A stretch of DNA of 45,139 nt from Halorhodospira sp. (GCA_007121755.1 SKJZ01000202.1:1-45139); one strand, 5' to 3'. Counted from the stretch's first letter, positions 15,374-26,087 are shown. Translations and numbers: made by a program. The notes: a model not told the origin generated them from the letters alone.

Positions 15374-16297
15374 GTGCCCGACGAGGCCTGGATCCAACGG
15401 TTCGACCGCCACCTGGCCTCGGAGCGGCGCCTAGCCGAGTTGACCCGCCGCGGCTACCTCCTCGACTTACACGCCCTCACGGAGTTCATGCGTCGGGAGG
15501 GGGTCGCCGACTGGTCGCGGCTCACTACCCACCACATTCGGCGCTTTGTCGGCGCAGGCAGGCGGGCTGGCCTCGCCTCCCGGACGTTGAGCCGGCGGCT
15601 GTCGGCGATACGGACATTTTACGGGTATTTGATCCGGGAAGGCGCCGCCGCCGCCAACCCGGCTGCCGACGTCCGCCCCCCCAAGGGGGAGCGACGCCTG
15701 CCTAAGACGCTCGATCCGGACGAGATGGCCGCCCTGCTTGACGGCAACGACCACGGCGACCCGATACTGGTCCGCGACAACGCGCTGTTCGAGCTGATCT
15801 ACTCCAGCGGCTTGCGGCTTGCGGAATCAGTGGCGCTGAACCTCTCAGACGTAGACCGCCACGAAGGCGTCGTCCGCGTTCTCGGCAAGGGCGCCAAGGA
15901 ACGGGTGGTGCCTGTCGGCGGTAAGGCGCTGGGGCGGTTGGCGGAGTGGCTCAGTCTGCGGGGCCGCATCGCTTCCAGCGAGGAGCAGGCGCTGTTCGTC
16001 GGCCGTGGCGGGAAACGGCTGTCACCTCGCGCCGTCCAGCAGCGGCTACGCCAGCTCGCCGAACGGAGAGGGGTAGGCAGGCGGGTCAACCCCCACGCGC
16101 TGCGCCACTCTTTCGCCACCCACCTGCTGGAGTCGAGCGGTGAGCTGCGGGCGGTACAGGAGCTTTTGGGCCACGCCGACGTCAGCACCACCCAGGTCTA
16201 TACTCACCTCGACTTTCAACACTTGGCGCACGTCTACGATAAGGCCCACCCGCGGGCGCGCAGAAAAGGCGGCGATCGGGGAGGGACGAGCGAGTAG
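15374..16297 (+). CDS. xerC: Tyrosine recombinase XerC
   Basis: 307-residue site-specific recombinase that, with XerD and FtsK, resolves chromosome dimers at dif. GTG start six bases after the DUF484 gene. It has an N-terminal SAM-like core-binding domain and a C-terminal catalytic domain. The catalytic set is visible: Arg in SSGLRLAE, Lys in [10 protein letters not shown], His/Arg in [12 protein letters not shown], His in [11 protein letters not shown], and nucleophile Tyr in VYTHLD. Confidence 0.94.
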   Translation: MPDEAWIQRFDRHLASERRLAELTRRGYLLDLHALTEFMRREGVADWSRLTTHHIRRFVGAGRRAGLASRTLSRRLSAIRTFYGYLIREGAAAANPAADVRPPKGERRLPKTLDPDEMAALLDGNDHGDPILVRDNALFELIYSSGLRLAESVALNLSDVDRHEGVVRVLGKGAKERVVPVGGKALGRLAEWLSLRGRIASSEEQALFVGRGGKRLSPRAVQQRLRQLAERRGVGRRVNPHALRHSFATHLLESSGELRAVQELLGHADVSTTQVYTHLDFQHLAHVYDKAHPRARRKGGDRGGTSE

Positions 16298-16350
16298 CCC
16301 CCCGCCTCAGGTACAATGCTCCGTTTGAACAGATTGAGAGGCTGACACCT

Positions 16351-16908
16351 TTGGAACCGCTGCACGGTACCACGATCCTCGCCGCCCAACGGAACGGCCA
16401 AACGGCCCTGGGTGGTGACGGTCAGGTAACTCTCGGGCATACCGTACTCAAGGGAAACGCCCGCAAGGTGCGGAGGCTCTATCACGACCGCGTGCTGGCC
16501 GGCTTCGCCGGCGCCACCGCCGACGCCTTCACGCTCTTCGAGCGTTTCGAAGGACAGCTCGAGAAACACCGCGGTCACTTGGCACGCTCGGCCGTGGAGT
16601 TGGCCAAGGAGTGGCGTTCCGATCGCGTGCTGCGCCGCCTGGAGGCGCTGCTGGTCGTCGCCGACTGCAGCACTCTGTTGACCCTCTCCGGCAACGGCGA
16701 CGTCATCGAGCCCGAGCACGACTTCATGGCCGTCGGATCCGGCGGTCCCTATGCACAGGCGGCCGCCCGGGCGCTGATGGCCAACACCGAACTCTCCGCG
16801 GTGGAGGTGGTGAACCGAGCGTTGACTATCGCCGGCGAGATCTGCGTCTACACCAACGGGAACATCACCGTGGAAACACTCTTCGACGAAAAAGAGGAGG
16901 CAAGCTAG
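16351..16908 (+). CDS. hslV: ATP-dependent protease subunit HslV
   Basis: 185-residue threonine protease subunit, the peptidase dodecamer of HslUV. TTG start. The catalytic Thr lies just inside the N-terminus in [13 protein letters not shown], exposed after removal of a short leader. [26 protein letters not shown] and [16 protein letters not shown] are family blocks. A TACAAT (16312-16317) upstream could be a -10, but no good -35 or heat-shock promoter is seen. hslU follows after two bases. Confidence 0.95.
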   Translation: MEPLHGTTILAAQRNGQTALGGDGQVTLGHTVLKGNARKVRRLYHDRVLAGFAGATADAFTLFERFEGQLEKHRGHLARSAVELAKEWRSDRVLRRLEALLVVADCSTLLTLSGNGDVIEPEHDFMAVGSGGPYAQAAARALMANTELSAVEVVNRALTIAGEICVYTNGNITVETLFDEKEEAS

Positions 16909-16910
16909 GG

Positions 16911-18236
16911 ATGTCCCAGATGACTCCCCGGGAAATCGTCCTGGAGCTCGACAAGCACATCGTCGGACAGGCGGAGGCCAAGCGGGCTGTGGCCGTCGCG
17001 CTGCGCAACCGGTGGCGGCGGATGCAGGTCGACGAGCCGCTGCGCAGCGAGATCACCCCCAAAAACATCCTCATGATCGGACCCACCGGCGTCGGCAAAA
17101 CCGAAATCGCACGGCGGCTGGCCAGGCTCGCCCGCGCTCCGTTTATCAAAGTGGAAGCGACCAAGTTCACCGAGGTCGGCTACGTCGGCCGCGACGTCGA
17201 ATCGATTGTGCGGGATCTGACGGATCTGTCCATCAAACTCGTGCGTGAAGAGGCGATGGCGTCTGTGGAAACTCAGGCCGAGGCAGCCGCCGAAGAGCGG
17301 CTGCTCGATACCCTCTTGCCCGGCAGAGGCGGCGACACCGATCCGGAAGCGTCTGGCAGCGGCACCCGTGAGAAGTTTCGAGAGAAGCTGCGCCGCGGGG
17401 CGCTGGATCAACGGGAGATCGAGATCGAGGTCCGCGCCTCCGGTCCTGGGGTCGACATTATGGCCCCGGCCGGCATGGAGGATATGACCAACCAACTACG
17501 CGGCCTCTTTCAAAATCTCGGGGGCGAGCGGACCAAACGGCGTAAGCTCCCCATCAGCGAGGCGCGGCGTGTGCTTCGCGACGAGGAGGCCGCCAAGCTC
17601 GTCAACGAGGAGGAGATCAAAAGCGACGCCATCTTCCGCGTGGAGCATCACGGCATTGTCTTTATCGATGAACTCGACAAGGTCACCCGGCGCGCCGAGC
17701 AGGGCAGCGGCGGCGATATCTCCCGGGAAGGCGTCCAGCGTGACCTGCTGCCGCTGGTGGAGGGATGCACCGTCTCCACCCGCCACGGGATGGTGCGTAC
17801 CGACCACATTCTTTTTATCGCTTCCGGCGCATTCCACCTGTCCAAGCCGTCCGATTTGATCCCGGAGCTGCAGGGACGATTGCCGATTCGCGTGGAGCTG
17901 GACGCATTGGGCGCCGAGGAGTTCGTACGCATCCTTACCGAGCCCGACAGCTCTCTGGTCACCCAGTACCAAGCCTTGATGCTGACGGAAGGGGTGGAGT
18001 TGAAGCTGCACGACGACGCGGTCCGGCGCATCGCAGAGGTGGCGTGGCAGGTGAACGAGCGCACGGAGAATATCGGCGCCCGCCGTCTGCATACGGTAAT
18101 GGAGCGCCTATTGGAGAGCCTCTCCTTCGAGGCCGCCGATCGTGGCGGGCAAGTACTGGACGTCGATGCCGAGTACGTCGACACGCAACTGGCCGGACTC
18201 GCCGACGACGAGGATCTAAGCCGGTACATCCTGTAA
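16911..18236 (+). CDS. hslU: ATP-dependent protease ATPase subunit HslU
   Basis: 441-residue AAA+ unfoldase that feeds HslV. ATG 16911 follows AAGAGGAGG. Walker A is [14 protein letters not shown], Walker B is [10 protein letters not shown], and an intermediate I-domain lies at about 110-240. The C-terminus ends DLSRYIL, the tail that docks into HslV. The open frame continues upstream into hslV in another frame, which is not coding. Confidence 0.96.
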   Translation: MSQMTPREIVLELDKHIVGQAEAKRAVAVALRNRWRRMQVDEPLRSEITPKNILMIGPTGVGKTEIARRLARLARAPFIKVEATKFTEVGYVGRDVESIVRDLTDLSIKLVREEAMASVETQAEAAAEERLLDTLLPGRGGDTDPEASGSGTREKFREKLRRGALDQREIEIEVRASGPGVDIMAPAGMEDMTNQLRGLFQNLGGERTKRRKLPISEARRVLRDEEAAKLVNEEEIKSDAIFRVEHHGIVFIDELDKVTRRAEQGSGGDISREGVQRDLLPLVEGCTVSTRHGMVRTDHILFIASGAFHLSKPSDLIPELQGRLPIRVELDALGAEEFVRILTEPDSSLVTQYQALMLTEGVELKLHDDAVRRIAEVAWQVNERTENIGARRLHTVMERLLESLSFEAADRGGQVLDVDAEYVDTQLAGLADDEDLSRYIL

Positions 18237-18257
18237 GCGGCGGAAACCCCAACAACT

Positions 18258-18626
18258 ATGCCAAAACCTACCGAGATCAAACTGCATAAAGCGTCCCGTG
18301 TACTCGAGGTCACCTTCGACGACGGGGCGAATTTCAATCTTCCCTGCGAGTTTTTGCGGGTTCACTCCCCCTCCGCCGAGGTCACCGGCCACGGACCGGG
18401 GCAGGAAGTGCTGCAAACCGGCAAGGAAGATGTGAATATCAATGAACTGGAACCGGTGGGGAATTACGCCGTCCGTTTGGTATTCGATGACGGGCACGAC
18501 ACCGGCCTCTTCTCCTGGGAGTACCTCTACGATCTGGGGAGCAACCGGGAGACCTATTGGGATCGCTACCTGGAGCGGCTGAAGGAGGCCGGGTACCAGC
18601 GACGACCCCCCGACGAGGAGCGCTGA
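18258..18626 (+). CDS. DUF971 (GBBH-like N-terminal) protein
   Basis: 122-residue DUF971 protein, related to the N-terminal domain of gamma-butyrobetaine hydroxylases. Family features are LHKASRVLEVTFDDG, LPCEFLRVHSPSAEV, VNINELEPVGNYAVRLVFDDGHDTGLFSWEYL. It is often found beside hslVU and ubiE in gammaproteobacteria. Function is unknown; related proteins have been linked to Fe-S biology. Confidence 0.88.
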   Translation: MPKPTEIKLHKASRVLEVTFDDGANFNLPCEFLRVHSPSAEVTGHGPGQEVLQTGKEDVNINELEPVGNYAVRLVFDDGHDTGLFSWEYLYDLGSNRETYWDRYLERLKEAGYQRRPPDEER

Positions 18627-18629
18627 GCA

Positions 18630-19379
18630 GTGAGCCGCAAGGAGACCACACACTTCGGCTACCGGCAGGTTCCTCTCCACGAGAAGGCGCGGAGGGTCGC
18701 CTCGGTCTTCGATTCAGTGGCGGGCCGGTACGACCTGATGAACGACCTGATGTCCGCCGGTCTGCACCGGGCGTGGAAGCGGCTCGCGATCAATCAGGCG
18801 CTGCTCCGGCGTGGCCACGAGGTGCTCGACCTGGCGGGGGGAACCGGAGACCTCGCCTCGCTCGCATTGCGGCGGGTCGGCGACAAAGGGCGCGTAGTGC
18901 TCTCCGATATCAACGGCTCCATGCTGTCGAGGGGGCGCGACCGATTGCTGGACGAAGGCTGGTCCGGGAACATCGACTTCGTACGTTGCAATGCTGAGGC
19001 GCTGCCCTTCCCCGACCGCAGTTTCGACCGCGTCACGATCGGTTTCGGGCTGCGCAATGTGACCCATAAGAGTGCCGCACTGGCCGAGATGCGTCGCATC
19101 CTGCGGCCGGGTGGCCGGGCCATGATCCTCGAGTTCTCCCATCTCTATGTCCCCGCGCTCAAGCCCCTGTACGATCTGTACTCATTCCGCGTACTGCCTT
19201 GGATGGGCAGTGTGGTCGCCGGCGACAGCGAGAGCTACCGCTACCTGGCCGAGTCCATTCGCATGCACCCCGATGCGCCCACATTGGCACGAATGATGTC
19301 CGATGTCGGGTTCGAGGACTGCGATTACACACCACTGACCGCGGGAGTGGCCGCCATCCATGTGGGACAGGTTTACTGA
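18630..19379 (+). CDS. ubiE: Ubiquinone/menaquinone C-methyltransferase UbiE
   Basis: 249-residue SAM-dependent methyltransferase that C-methylates the benzoquinol or naphthoquinol ring. GTG start three bases after DUF971. Family marks: [29 protein letters not shown] motif [34 protein letters not shown]. Its 3' end overlaps ubiJ by 20 bases. The operon ubiE-ubiJ-ubiB supplies the quinone pool that ArxC would use. Confidence 0.95.
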   Translation: MSRKETTHFGYRQVPLHEKARRVASVFDSVAGRYDLMNDLMSAGLHRAWKRLAINQALLRRGHEVLDLAGGTGDLASLALRRVGDKGRVVLSDINGSMLSRGRDRLLDEGWSGNIDFVRCNAEALPFPDRSFDRVTIGFGLRNVTHKSAALAEMRRILRPGGRAMILEFSHLYVPALKPLYDLYSFRVLPWMGSVVAGDSESYRYLAESIRMHPDAPTLARMMSDVGFEDCDYTPLTAGVAAIHVGQVY

Positions 19380-19887
19380 CACCTTCCTGCTGCCCGCGGA
19401 ACATGCGGTTAACACGGCGCTACGCGTTCAGCCGCGTGCGTTGGTGCTGCTCGAGCCGTTGGCCGGAAAGGCAATCCTGATTGAGCTGGACGGTCTTCCT
19501 CCGGTCATTGCGGTCTTTCGAACCACCGGCATCGCCCTCCGCTTTCCATCGGAGACGACCAGCGGCGAGGTCGACGCCGGGGTGAGCGGAACCTGGTCCG
19601 ATCTCAGCGCGCTCCTGAGCCGCGACAAAGGGGCGGCGCGGCAATTCCGTGTGCGCGGAGATGTCCACGCCGTCAACCACCTTTGGCGCTTGTTGGAATC
19701 GCTGTGGCCCGATTTGAGCGGACCGCTGGCCGCCACAGTAGAGGCCGGCCGATGTGTTGGCGAGGGGTGGCGCGTGTTGCCTCCACCCGAACAGGTGGCC
19801 GCGTTCGTTGACGGCGTGGATCGGCTGCGCGCGGACGCCGACCGTCTAGAGGCCCGTATCCGGCGACTGGAGCGCGGCGCCGCATGA
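19360..19887 (+). CDS. ubiJ: Ubiquinone biosynthesis accessory factor UbiJ
   Basis: 175-residue SCP2-domain protein, lipid-binding accessory factor of the aerobic Ubi complex. Hydrophobic SCP2 pattern in [22 protein letters not shown] and [20 protein letters not shown], with a C-terminal coiled coil ([22 protein letters not shown]). Identified mainly by its position overlapping both ubiE and ubiB. Confidence 0.88.
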   Translation: MWDRFTDTFLLPAEHAVNTALRVQPRALVLLEPLAGKAILIELDGLPPVIAVFRTTGIALRFPSETTSGEVDAGVSGTWSDLSALLSRDKGAARQFRVRGDVHAVNHLWRLLESLWPDLSGPLAATVEAGRCVGEGWRVLPPPEQVAAFVDGVDRLRADADRLEARIRRLERGAA

Positions 19888-21551
19888 TTCGCATCGGTCA
19901 CCTCTTCCGGCTGACCCGGATCCAGTGGGTCATGCTCCGCCACGGCATGGACGACATAGTCCTCGCCTTGCCCCTCTTCCGTCCGCTGCGCTTTCTTGTG
20001 GTCTTCATGCCGTGGCGGTGGGCGCGCCGCTATCCGCCGCGCGGCGTGCGCATCCGCCGGGCCTTGGAGGATCTCGGACCGATCTTCGTCAAGTTCGGGC
20101 AGATCCTGTCAACGCGGCGCGACCTGCTGCCCGGCGATATCGTCGACGAACTCTCCCGCCTCCAAGACCGGGTGCCGCCGTTTTCGGGTGAGGAAGCGCG
20201 CTCCATCGTCGCGCGCAGCTACGGGGCCTCGCTGGAGACTGTCTTTCAACACTTCGAGACCGAGCCGATGGCCTCGGCGTCGATCGCCCAGGTCCACGCG
20301 GCCACTCTCTTGGACGGCACCAGTGTGGTGGTCAAGGTGGTAAGGCCGGGCATCGGTAGCGTGATCCAGCGTGACCTCGGTCTATTATACGCCGCCGCCC
20401 ACCTGGCCGAACGGTACATTCCCGAGGCGCACCGCCTCCACCCAGTGCATATCATCCGGGAGTTCGATAAGACGATTCACGATGAACTCGACCTGTTGCG
20501 GGAGGCGGCCAACGGCTCCCTGCTGCGGCGCAACTTCATCGAATCCGACCTGCTCTACGTCCCGGCTGTCTACTGGCGGCATACCGGCCGGGATGTAATG
20601 GTGCAGGAGCGCATCCACGGCATCCAGGTCAACGACGTCGAGACCCTGCGCCGGCACGGCATCAACCTAAAAGTCCTTGCCGAACGTGGGGTGGAGATCT
20701 TCTTCACCCAGGTCTTCCGGGACAGCTTCTTCCACGCCGATATGCACCCCGGCAACGTCTTCGTCGACCCGGACCGGCCCGGAGACCTTCCCCGCTACAT
20801 CGGTGTTGATTTTGGGATCATGGGCACGCTGGCGCCGGTGGACCACCACTACCTCGCCGCCAACTTCCTCGCCTTTTTCAATCGGGATTACCGGCGCGTC
20901 GCCGAGCTCCATGTTGAGTCGGGCTGGGTTCCCGCCGGCACGCGGGTCGATGAGTTCGAATCAGCGATCCGAACCGTGTGCGAACCGATCTTCGAGCGCC
21001 CCCTTCACGAGATCTCGTTCGGGGCGCTGCTCTTGCGCCTCTTTCAGACCGGGCGGCGTTTCAATATGGAGGTCCAGCCACAACTTGTCTTGCTGCAAAA
21101 GACGCTGCTCAACGTGGAGGGGCTCGGGCGGCAGCTCTACCCCGATCTCGACCTCTGGGCCACCGCCAAGCCGTTTCTGGAACGGTGGATGCGCGAACAA
21201 GTCGGAGTCCGCGGCGTCCTGAAGAAGATCCGGAGACAGCTTCCCGAATGGAGCGAGCGCCTTCCCGATCTGCCCAACCGCCTCGACCACGGCCTGGAGG
21301 ATTTGGCCGCCGCCCGGATCGAGCTGCAGCGCCAAGCGGAAGAGATGGCGCGCCTGCGCACAGAGATGCGCCGGGCCAATCGCCGCACCGTCGCGGGCAT
21401 CGTAGCAGCCGCGCTGCTGATAACCGGCTCCCTCATCCTGGGGGCCGAGCCGCCGGCCAGGGCTGGAGATATCCCCTGGTACGGCTGGGCCCTGGGCGCC
21501 GCTACCGCGGCGGCGCTGCTGACCGCCGTCACGCCTTCGCGGCGCGGATAA
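19884..21551 (+). CDS. ubiB: Ubiquinone biosynthesis atypical kinase/ATPase UbiB
   Basis: 555-residue UbiB/ADCK-family protein. The KxGQ motif is in [11 protein letters not shown], the alanine-rich loop in [13 protein letters not shown], a nucleotide-binding Lys in VVVKVVRPG, the catalytic-loop equivalent in [12 protein letters not shown], and the metal-binding Asp in GVDFGIMG. Two C-terminal hydrophobic segments ([31 protein letters not shown]) anchor it in the inner membrane. It starts within the last four bases of ubiJ. Confidence 0.95.
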   Translation: MIRIGHLFRLTRIQWVMLRHGMDDIVLALPLFRPLRFLVVFMPWRWARRYPPRGVRIRRALEDLGPIFVKFGQILSTRRDLLPGDIVDELSRLQDRVPPFSGEEARSIVARSYGASLETVFQHFETEPMASASIAQVHAATLLDGTSVVVKVVRPGIGSVIQRDLGLLYAAAHLAERYIPEAHRLHPVHIIREFDKTIHDELDLLREAANGSLLRRNFIESDLLYVPAVYWRHTGRDVMVQERIHGIQVNDVETLRRHGINLKVLAERGVEIFFTQVFRDSFFHADMHPGNVFVDPDRPGDLPRYIGVDFGIMGTLAPVDHHYLAANFLAFFNRDYRRVAELHVESGWVPAGTRVDEFESAIRTVCEPIFERPLHEISFGALLLRLFQTGRRFNMEVQPQLVLLQKTLLNVEGLGRQLYPDLDLWATAKPFLERWMREQVGVRGVLKKIRRQLPEWSERLPDLPNRLDHGLEDLAAARIELQRQAEEMARLRTEMRRANRRTVAGIVAAALLITGSLILGAEPPARAGDIPWYGWALGAATAAALLTAVTPSRRG

Positions 21552-21559
21552 CGCGCCGC

Positions 21560-22126
21560 TCAGCTGTATCTTCGATGAGGCGCCGGCCGCTGCAGCGCGG
21601 CCTCCACGTCGGCGGCAACCTCCACGCCCTCCAGATACTCAATGAGCGTCAGCGCGAAATCCATCGCCGTCCCCGGCCCCCGGGAGGTGACGATGTTTCC
21701 GTCCACCACCACCGGCTGATCCTCCGGCTCGATCCCCTTCGCTTCCAGATGCCCGGGATAGGCCGTGGCTCGGCGCCCCTGAAGGACCCCTGCCGCGGCC
21801 AGCACCCGCGGAGCCGCGCAAACCGCCGCCAACAGGTGCCCGTCTCGATCGTAATCGCGCGCCAGATCCAATATTCGCGGATCACTCTCCAGCTTCTCCG
21901 CACCGGCGGCACCGCCTGGGAAGACGATCCCGTCGAACGGCTCGCCGGCGACCGTAGCGAACAGTTGATCCGGCACAAAAACCACCCCGCGGCTCGCCCG
22001 CACCGGGCCTTCGGCCAAACCGGCGGTGACCACATCGACCTCGGCGCGGCGCAGCAAATCGACGACGGTAACCGCCTCCAACTCCTCGATGCCGTCCACC
22101 AACGGAACCATCACTCGCTTACCCAT
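21560..22126 (-). CDS. yajL: YajL/DJ-1 family protein
   Basis: 188-residue DJ-1/PfpI-superfamily protein, YajL/ThiJ branch, linked to protection against carbonyl and oxidative damage. The nucleophile-elbow Cys is in LLAAVCAAPRVLAAAG, the conserved acidic residue in VDGIEELEAV, and a GTAMDFALTLIEYL tail is present. It overlaps the start of the polysaccharide deacetylase gene by 16 bases and is convergent with ubiB. Confidence 0.9.
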   Translation of the reverse strand: MGKRVMVPLVDGIEELEAVTVVDLLRRAEVDVVTAGLAEGPVRASRGVVFVPDQLFATVAGEPFDGIVFPGGAAGAEKLESDPRILDLARDYDRDGHLLAAVCAAPRVLAAAGVLQGRRATAYPGHLEAKGIEPEDQPVVVDGNIVTSRGPGTAMDFALTLIEYLEGVEVAADVEAALQRPAPHRRYS

Positions 22127-22983
22127 TGCGACACCTCCTTCAAGATCGGCGGCTGCGCGACGCGGCTGGCCGGGACGAGCCGGACGCCTTGCCGCTTCAA
22201 CCGCGGAAGCTCCCGCTCCAACACCTCCAGCGTCTCCGGATACGGGTGGCCGATGGCCACTGCCGCTCCCCAGCGGCGCGCCTGGACCACCAACGACTCC
22301 AGCTGACGCCGGATCTCCTCAGGTTCCCGGCTACTATCGAGAAAGACGTGACGCCGCGCGTGCCCCAAGCCGTGCTCAGCTGCAATATTCAACGCCACGG
22401 ACCGTGCCGAGGTCCGGCTGTCGATAAAGTAGAACCCTCCGGCGGTACGCAACTCGTCCATCACCCACGCCATATGCCCCGGATGCCGGGTGAGTAGGCT
22501 CCCCATATGGTTGTTGACACCACGGGCGTGGGGGATGTTTCGCAACGCCCGGCGCAACTCGCGGCGCACCTGGCTCTCGTCCATATCCAGGGTTAAAGCA
22601 CCCGGCCCCGGATCGAGGCCGTTCTTGGCCTGCATCGGCATGTGCAGCATCACCTCCCGGCCGGAAGCGGCGGCCTCCTCGGCCAACCGCCTACCGTAAG
22701 GCGTGTGTGGCAACACCGCCACCGTGACGGCGCCGGGGAGGGCAAGGGTGCGGCGTCCGGCCTTCAGGTCATCCCCCAGGTCGTCGATGATCACGACGGC
22801 TTCGGCCACCGCCGGAACCATCGGCGGCGGGGTTAACCACGGGTAGGCGGACGCCGGCCGCTGATCGTTGCCGGCCCAACCGATTCCAAAGGGCGCCGCG
22901 GCAAAGGCTGCCAACAAAGCCCACCATAATGCGCTGGGCCGGCGGCCAACGTTTGCGGCGGCGCTAGTCGCGGCGGAAGACAT
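22111..22983 (-). CDS. Divergent polysaccharide deacetylase family protein (YibQ-like)
   Basis: 290-residue YibQ-type protein. An N-terminal membrane/signal segment (ALWWALLAAFAAAPFGIGWA) is followed by a deacetylase-like domain: VVIIDDLGDDLKAGR, VAVLPHTPYGRRLAEEA, EVMLHMPMQAKNG, GVNNHMGSLLT, FYFIDSRTSARSVA, AIGHPYPETLEVL. Potential metal ligands (Asp-Asp, His, His) are kept. Position next to ctp and envC suggests envelope work; the substrate is unknown. Confidence 0.88.
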   Translation of the reverse strand: MSSAATSAAANVGRRPSALWWALLAAFAAAPFGIGWAGNDQRPASAYPWLTPPPMVPAVAEAVVIIDDLGDDLKAGRRTLALPGAVTVAVLPHTPYGRRLAEEAAASGREVMLHMPMQAKNGLDPGPGALTLDMDESQVRRELRRALRNIPHARGVNNHMGSLLTRHPGHMAWVMDELRTAGGFYFIDSRTSARSVALNIAAEHGLGHARRHVFLDSSREPEEIRRQLESLVVQARRWGAAVAIGHPYPETLEVLERELPRLKRQGVRLVPASRVAQPPILKEVSQWVSE

Positions 22984-24250
22984 GGACCCCTTTGAGCAGA
23001 TTCAGCGCCGCGAACAGGGCGTAATCCTCGCGGGCCAACGCTGCGGCGGAGGGTATTTCGTCGCCGTGTTCCGCATCGTCCTCGCGCTCCAAATGGCGCT
23101 CCAGATCGGCTTCCATCACCCGCGACTCATCCTCCACCTTGGTCAATTGAAGCACCTCCAGCTCGATATCCGGCGCAATCCCCTCCGCCTGGATCGGCCG
23201 GCCTAAAGGCGTATAGTAGCGGGCCGTGGTCAGCTTCATGGCCGAACCGTCCTGAAGCTGCATGACGTTCTGGACCGACCCCTTGCCGAAGGTGGCTTGC
23301 CCCATCAACACAGCGCGGCCGTGGTCCTGCAACGCGCCAGCCACGATCTCGGAACCGGAAGCGGAGCCACGGTTGACCAGAACCACCATGGGCGTGCCGT
23401 ACGCGAGATCGATCGGTGCCGCCTCGAAATCGAGACGTGCGCCATCCACACGGCCCTCGGTGTAGACGATCTTGCCTCCGGCAAGGAACACATCGGCCAC
23501 GCCCACTGCGGTATTGAGCACGCCGCCGGGGTTGTTCCGGAGATCCAAAATAAGGCCGTTTAGCGCACCGTCGGCCTCCTGTTGCAATTCTTCCAGGGCC
23601 GCGCGCAAATCACCGGCCGTTCGCTCCTGGAACTGGCTGATGCGGATATAGGCGTATCCCGGCTCCAGCGTACGGTAGCGGACGCTCTGCACCTGGATCA
23701 CTGCCCGCTCAAGGGTGATGCTCAACGGCCGATCCGCCCCTTCGCGGACGATGGTCAGTTCGATGCTGGATCCCGGTTCGCCGCGCAGCTTCTTGACCGC
23801 GTCGCTCAAGTTCATGCCCTTCACCGGACTGCCATCGAGGCGGGTGATCAGATCGCCGGGAAGGATTCCGGCACGGCTCGCGGGCGTGTCGTCGATGGGA
23901 GCGATCACCTTGATGAAGCCGTCCTCCATGCCGACTTCCAAACCCAATCCGCCGAATTCACCACGCGTCCCTGCCTGCAGTTCAGCATAGGCTTCGGGGT
24001 CGAGGTAGTCGGAGTGGGGGTCGAGCTCCGAAAGCATCCCGCGCACCGCGGCCCGGAAAAGCTCTGCGTCGTCGATTTCCTCGACATAATCCCGTTTGAT
24101 TCGCCCGTAAACCTCGGTGAGCAGCCGCAACTCCTGCAGCGGCAACTCGTCTGCCTCGGCCGGGGTCCCCGGCGCGGCCACGACAGCGGCCGGTGGAAAA
24201 CAGAAAACGGCGATCAGAACGGCCGCGGATAGTATGGTATTCAGTTTCAT
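22964..24250 (-). CDS. Carboxyl-terminal processing protease (S41A)
   Basis: 428-residue exported tail-specific protease. Signal peptide MKLNTILSAAVLIAVFCF. The start at ATG 24250 has GGAGAG upstream and avoids overlap with envC; a longer frame begins at 24295. The PDZ domain (GGLGLEVGMEDGFIKV, AGILPGDLITRLDG) precedes the S41 catalytic domain with Ser in RGSASGSEIVAGAL and Lys in GQATFGKGSVQ. A charged C-terminus follows. It would cleave periplasmic proteins, often murein-enzyme regulators. It lies between envC and yibQ, a common order. Confidence 0.92.
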   Translation of the reverse strand: MKLNTILSAAVLIAVFCFPPAAVVAAPGTPAEADELPLQELRLLTEVYGRIKRDYVEEIDDAELFRAAVRGMLSELDPHSDYLDPEAYAELQAGTRGEFGGLGLEVGMEDGFIKVIAPIDDTPASRAGILPGDLITRLDGSPVKGMNLSDAVKKLRGEPGSSIELTIVREGADRPLSITLERAVIQVQSVRYRTLEPGYAYIRISQFQERTAGDLRAALEELQQEADGALNGLILDLRNNPGGVLNTAVGVADVFLAGGKIVYTEGRVDGARLDFEAAPIDLAYGTPMVVLVNRGSASGSEIVAGALQDHGRAVLMGQATFGKGSVQNVMQLQDGSAMKLTTARYYTPLGRPIQAEGIAPDIELEVLQLTKVEDESRVMEADLERHLEREDDAEHGDEIPSAAALAREDYALFAALNLLKGVHVFRRD

Positions 24251-24282
24251 GATCTCTCCAGACCAACGGGGCTTGAGCGCGA

Positions 24283-25473
24283 TCACCGCAGCCAAGCCAT
24301 AGGATTCCGGGGCAGCTCCCCTTCGCGGATTTCGAAGTAGAGCCCTGGCTCGGTCCGGGTGCCGCTACTGCCGACGGTCGCGACCACCTCGCCGCCATCG
24401 ACCCAGTCCCCCAAATCGACATAGAGCGCGTCGTTATGTCCGTAAAGTGTTAGATACCCATCTCCATGGTCAATGATGACCAGCAGCCCCAAACCGCGCA
24501 ACCAGTCGCTGAACACGACCCGTCCGGCAGCTACGCTGCGCACCCGCGCACCCGCTTCGGCGGCCACCACGATTCCCGTTCGCTGCAGGTCACCCTTCTT
24601 CTTGCTGCCGAAACGGGCCTCCACCGTGCCCTCGACAGGCCACGGCAGCCGGCCGCGCGCAGCCGCAAGGGTCTCGACGGCCGCGAACTCGTCCGGAATG
24701 TCCTCCAGGCGCGTTCGCAACCGGTCGAGCAACGCCTCCTGGGCGGCGACATCCTCGTGCAGCTGTTCCTCGGCCGCCAGGCGCTCTTCGATACGCTCGG
24801 CCAACCGCTCCTGTTCTAGGCGCCGCTCACGGCGCCTGCGCTCGAGTTCACCACGCTCCCGAGCAACCAACTCCTCCAACTCTTCTAGACGTTCCTGCTC
24901 GCGGCGCAACTCCGCACGCAGGTCGGCGAGCACCCGGAGTTCCCCTAACGCGATCCCGATGCGCTCGGTACGGGCTTCACGGAAGTAGTCGTGGTAGACC
25001 AGCAGGCGCTGGGTAACGGCTGGGTCGCGGCCGGCTAAGATGAGCCGCAGCCGCCCCTCGCCACCGGCCATATACGCCTCTTGCAACTGGACCGCCAACG
25101 CTTCTTTGTGGTCCTGTAGCCGTGCCGATTCGGCATCGTATTCGCTCTGTAAACGCGTCACCCGCTCACGCACCGCGGCCCTGTCGCGGCGCACCCGTTC
25201 CAACCGTTGAGCGGTCTCTCCTACCCGGCGGTCCAACTCAGCCAAACTCTCCCCTAGCCGGTCGCGGGTGCGGCGGTCCTCGCGCACCTCCGCTTGAATC
25301 GCCTGGAGCTGCTCCCGCAGCTCCCGTAGCTCCGCGCGCTGTTGCTCGTACTCCGCAAAGGCTGGCGGCCACCCCGACAAACCGGCTAGCATGCACAGTG
25401 ACAACGTCGCCGGCCGCCATACCCTTCGCCACATTGTGCTGTCGTATCGATCCACGAGACGGAACCACGCCAT
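24283..25473 (-). CDS. envC: Murein hydrolase activator EnvC
   Basis: 396-residue periplasmic protein with a signal peptide (best read from internal Met14, MWRRVWRPATLSLCMLAG). A very long coiled coil (about residues 40-260) precedes a C-terminal LytM domain. The LytM zinc ligands are degenerate (RTGIVVAAEAG, LYGHND, LYFEIRE in place of HFE), as in EnvC, which activates amidases AmiA/B at the division septum and does not cut murein itself. First gene of the envC-ctp-yibQ-yajL run. Confidence 0.9.
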   Translation of the reverse strand: MAWFRLVDRYDSTMWRRVWRPATLSLCMLAGLSGWPPAFAEYEQQRAELRELREQLQAIQAEVREDRRTRDRLGESLAELDRRVGETAQRLERVRRDRAAVRERVTRLQSEYDAESARLQDHKEALAVQLQEAYMAGGEGRLRLILAGRDPAVTQRLLVYHDYFREARTERIGIALGELRVLADLRAELRREQERLEELEELVARERGELERRRRERRLEQERLAERIEERLAAEEQLHEDVAAQEALLDRLRTRLEDIPDEFAAVETLAAARGRLPWPVEGTVEARFGSKKKGDLQRTGIVVAAEAGARVRSVAAGRVVFSDWLRGLGLLVIIDHGDGYLTLYGHNDALYVDLGDWVDGGEVVATVGSSGTRTEPGLYFEIREGELPRNPMAWLR

Positions 25474-25636
25474 ATAACGGCCTCGCCGGCGGCAGAGGGC
25501 GACTGCAAAAGCCCTATCTTACTACTCCGGGACCCCATCGTCGGGAGTGCGGTCGCCCCGCCTGCAGCCGGGGTGCGCCGCTGGTATCATGCCGCCTTCT
25601 TCACCAGGTGTGGAATCTTCGACACAGGGGCGCTCC

Positions 25637-26080
25637 ATGCAGGAACTTTGGGAATTCGCCGTCAATAATTGGGGGCTAGTACTCGCCTTCATTTTAGTTA
25701 CCGGCTGGTGGATCGGCATGGAGTGGTTCCATGCCGCCAGTGGCGTGAAGGTGGTGGACTGTGAATCCGCCACCCGCCTTTATAATTCGGAGTCTGCCCG
25801 ATTCATCGACACGCGTCCGGGGGCGGAGCACCGCAAGGGGCACTTGCCCGAGGCGTTCAGCATGCCGGAGGCGGAGTTCGATCAACTGATCACCAAACTA
25901 CAGCGCGAATGCGACAGCGGCCAGCCGCTGATTGTTTATGATCCCGACGGCGCGTTGGCGGGCAGGGTGGCCCGCAAGCTTCGCAAGCAGGGTTTCGAGA
26001 AGGTTTATAGGCTTAAGGGTGGATTGAAGGCGTGGGTCGGCGCCGGCTATCCGGTGGAAGGTCGAAAAGGCAAAGCTTAG
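25637..26080 (+). CDS. YibN-like membrane-anchored rhodanese-fold protein lacking the active Cys
   Basis: 147-residue protein with an N-terminal transmembrane helix (WGLVLAFILVTGWWIGMEW) and a single rhodanese domain (FIDTRPGAEHRKGHLPEAFSMP ... VYRLKGGLKAWVGAGYPV). In active rhodaneses the loop after the fourth strand is CRxGxR; here it is IVYDPDGALAGR, so the catalytic Cys is replaced by Asp. It cannot carry persulfide at that position. Start ATG 25637; an upstream in-frame ATG at 25547 lacks support. It stands before secB as yibN does in E. coli. Confidence 0.87.
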   Translation: MQELWEFAVNNWGLVLAFILVTGWWIGMEWFHAASGVKVVDCESATRLYNSESARFIDTRPGAEHRKGHLPEAFSMPEAEFDQLITKLQRECDSGQPLIVYDPDGALAGRVARKLRKQGFEKVYRLKGGLKAWVGAGYPVEGRKGKA

Positions 26081-26087
26081 GTGCGAA

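Noticed and set aside
20978-22306. 442-codon plus-strand open frame across ubiB and yajL
   Set aside because: The translation is Arg/Pro-rich and crosses from a frame of ubiB into the antisense of yajL and yibQ; no family features.
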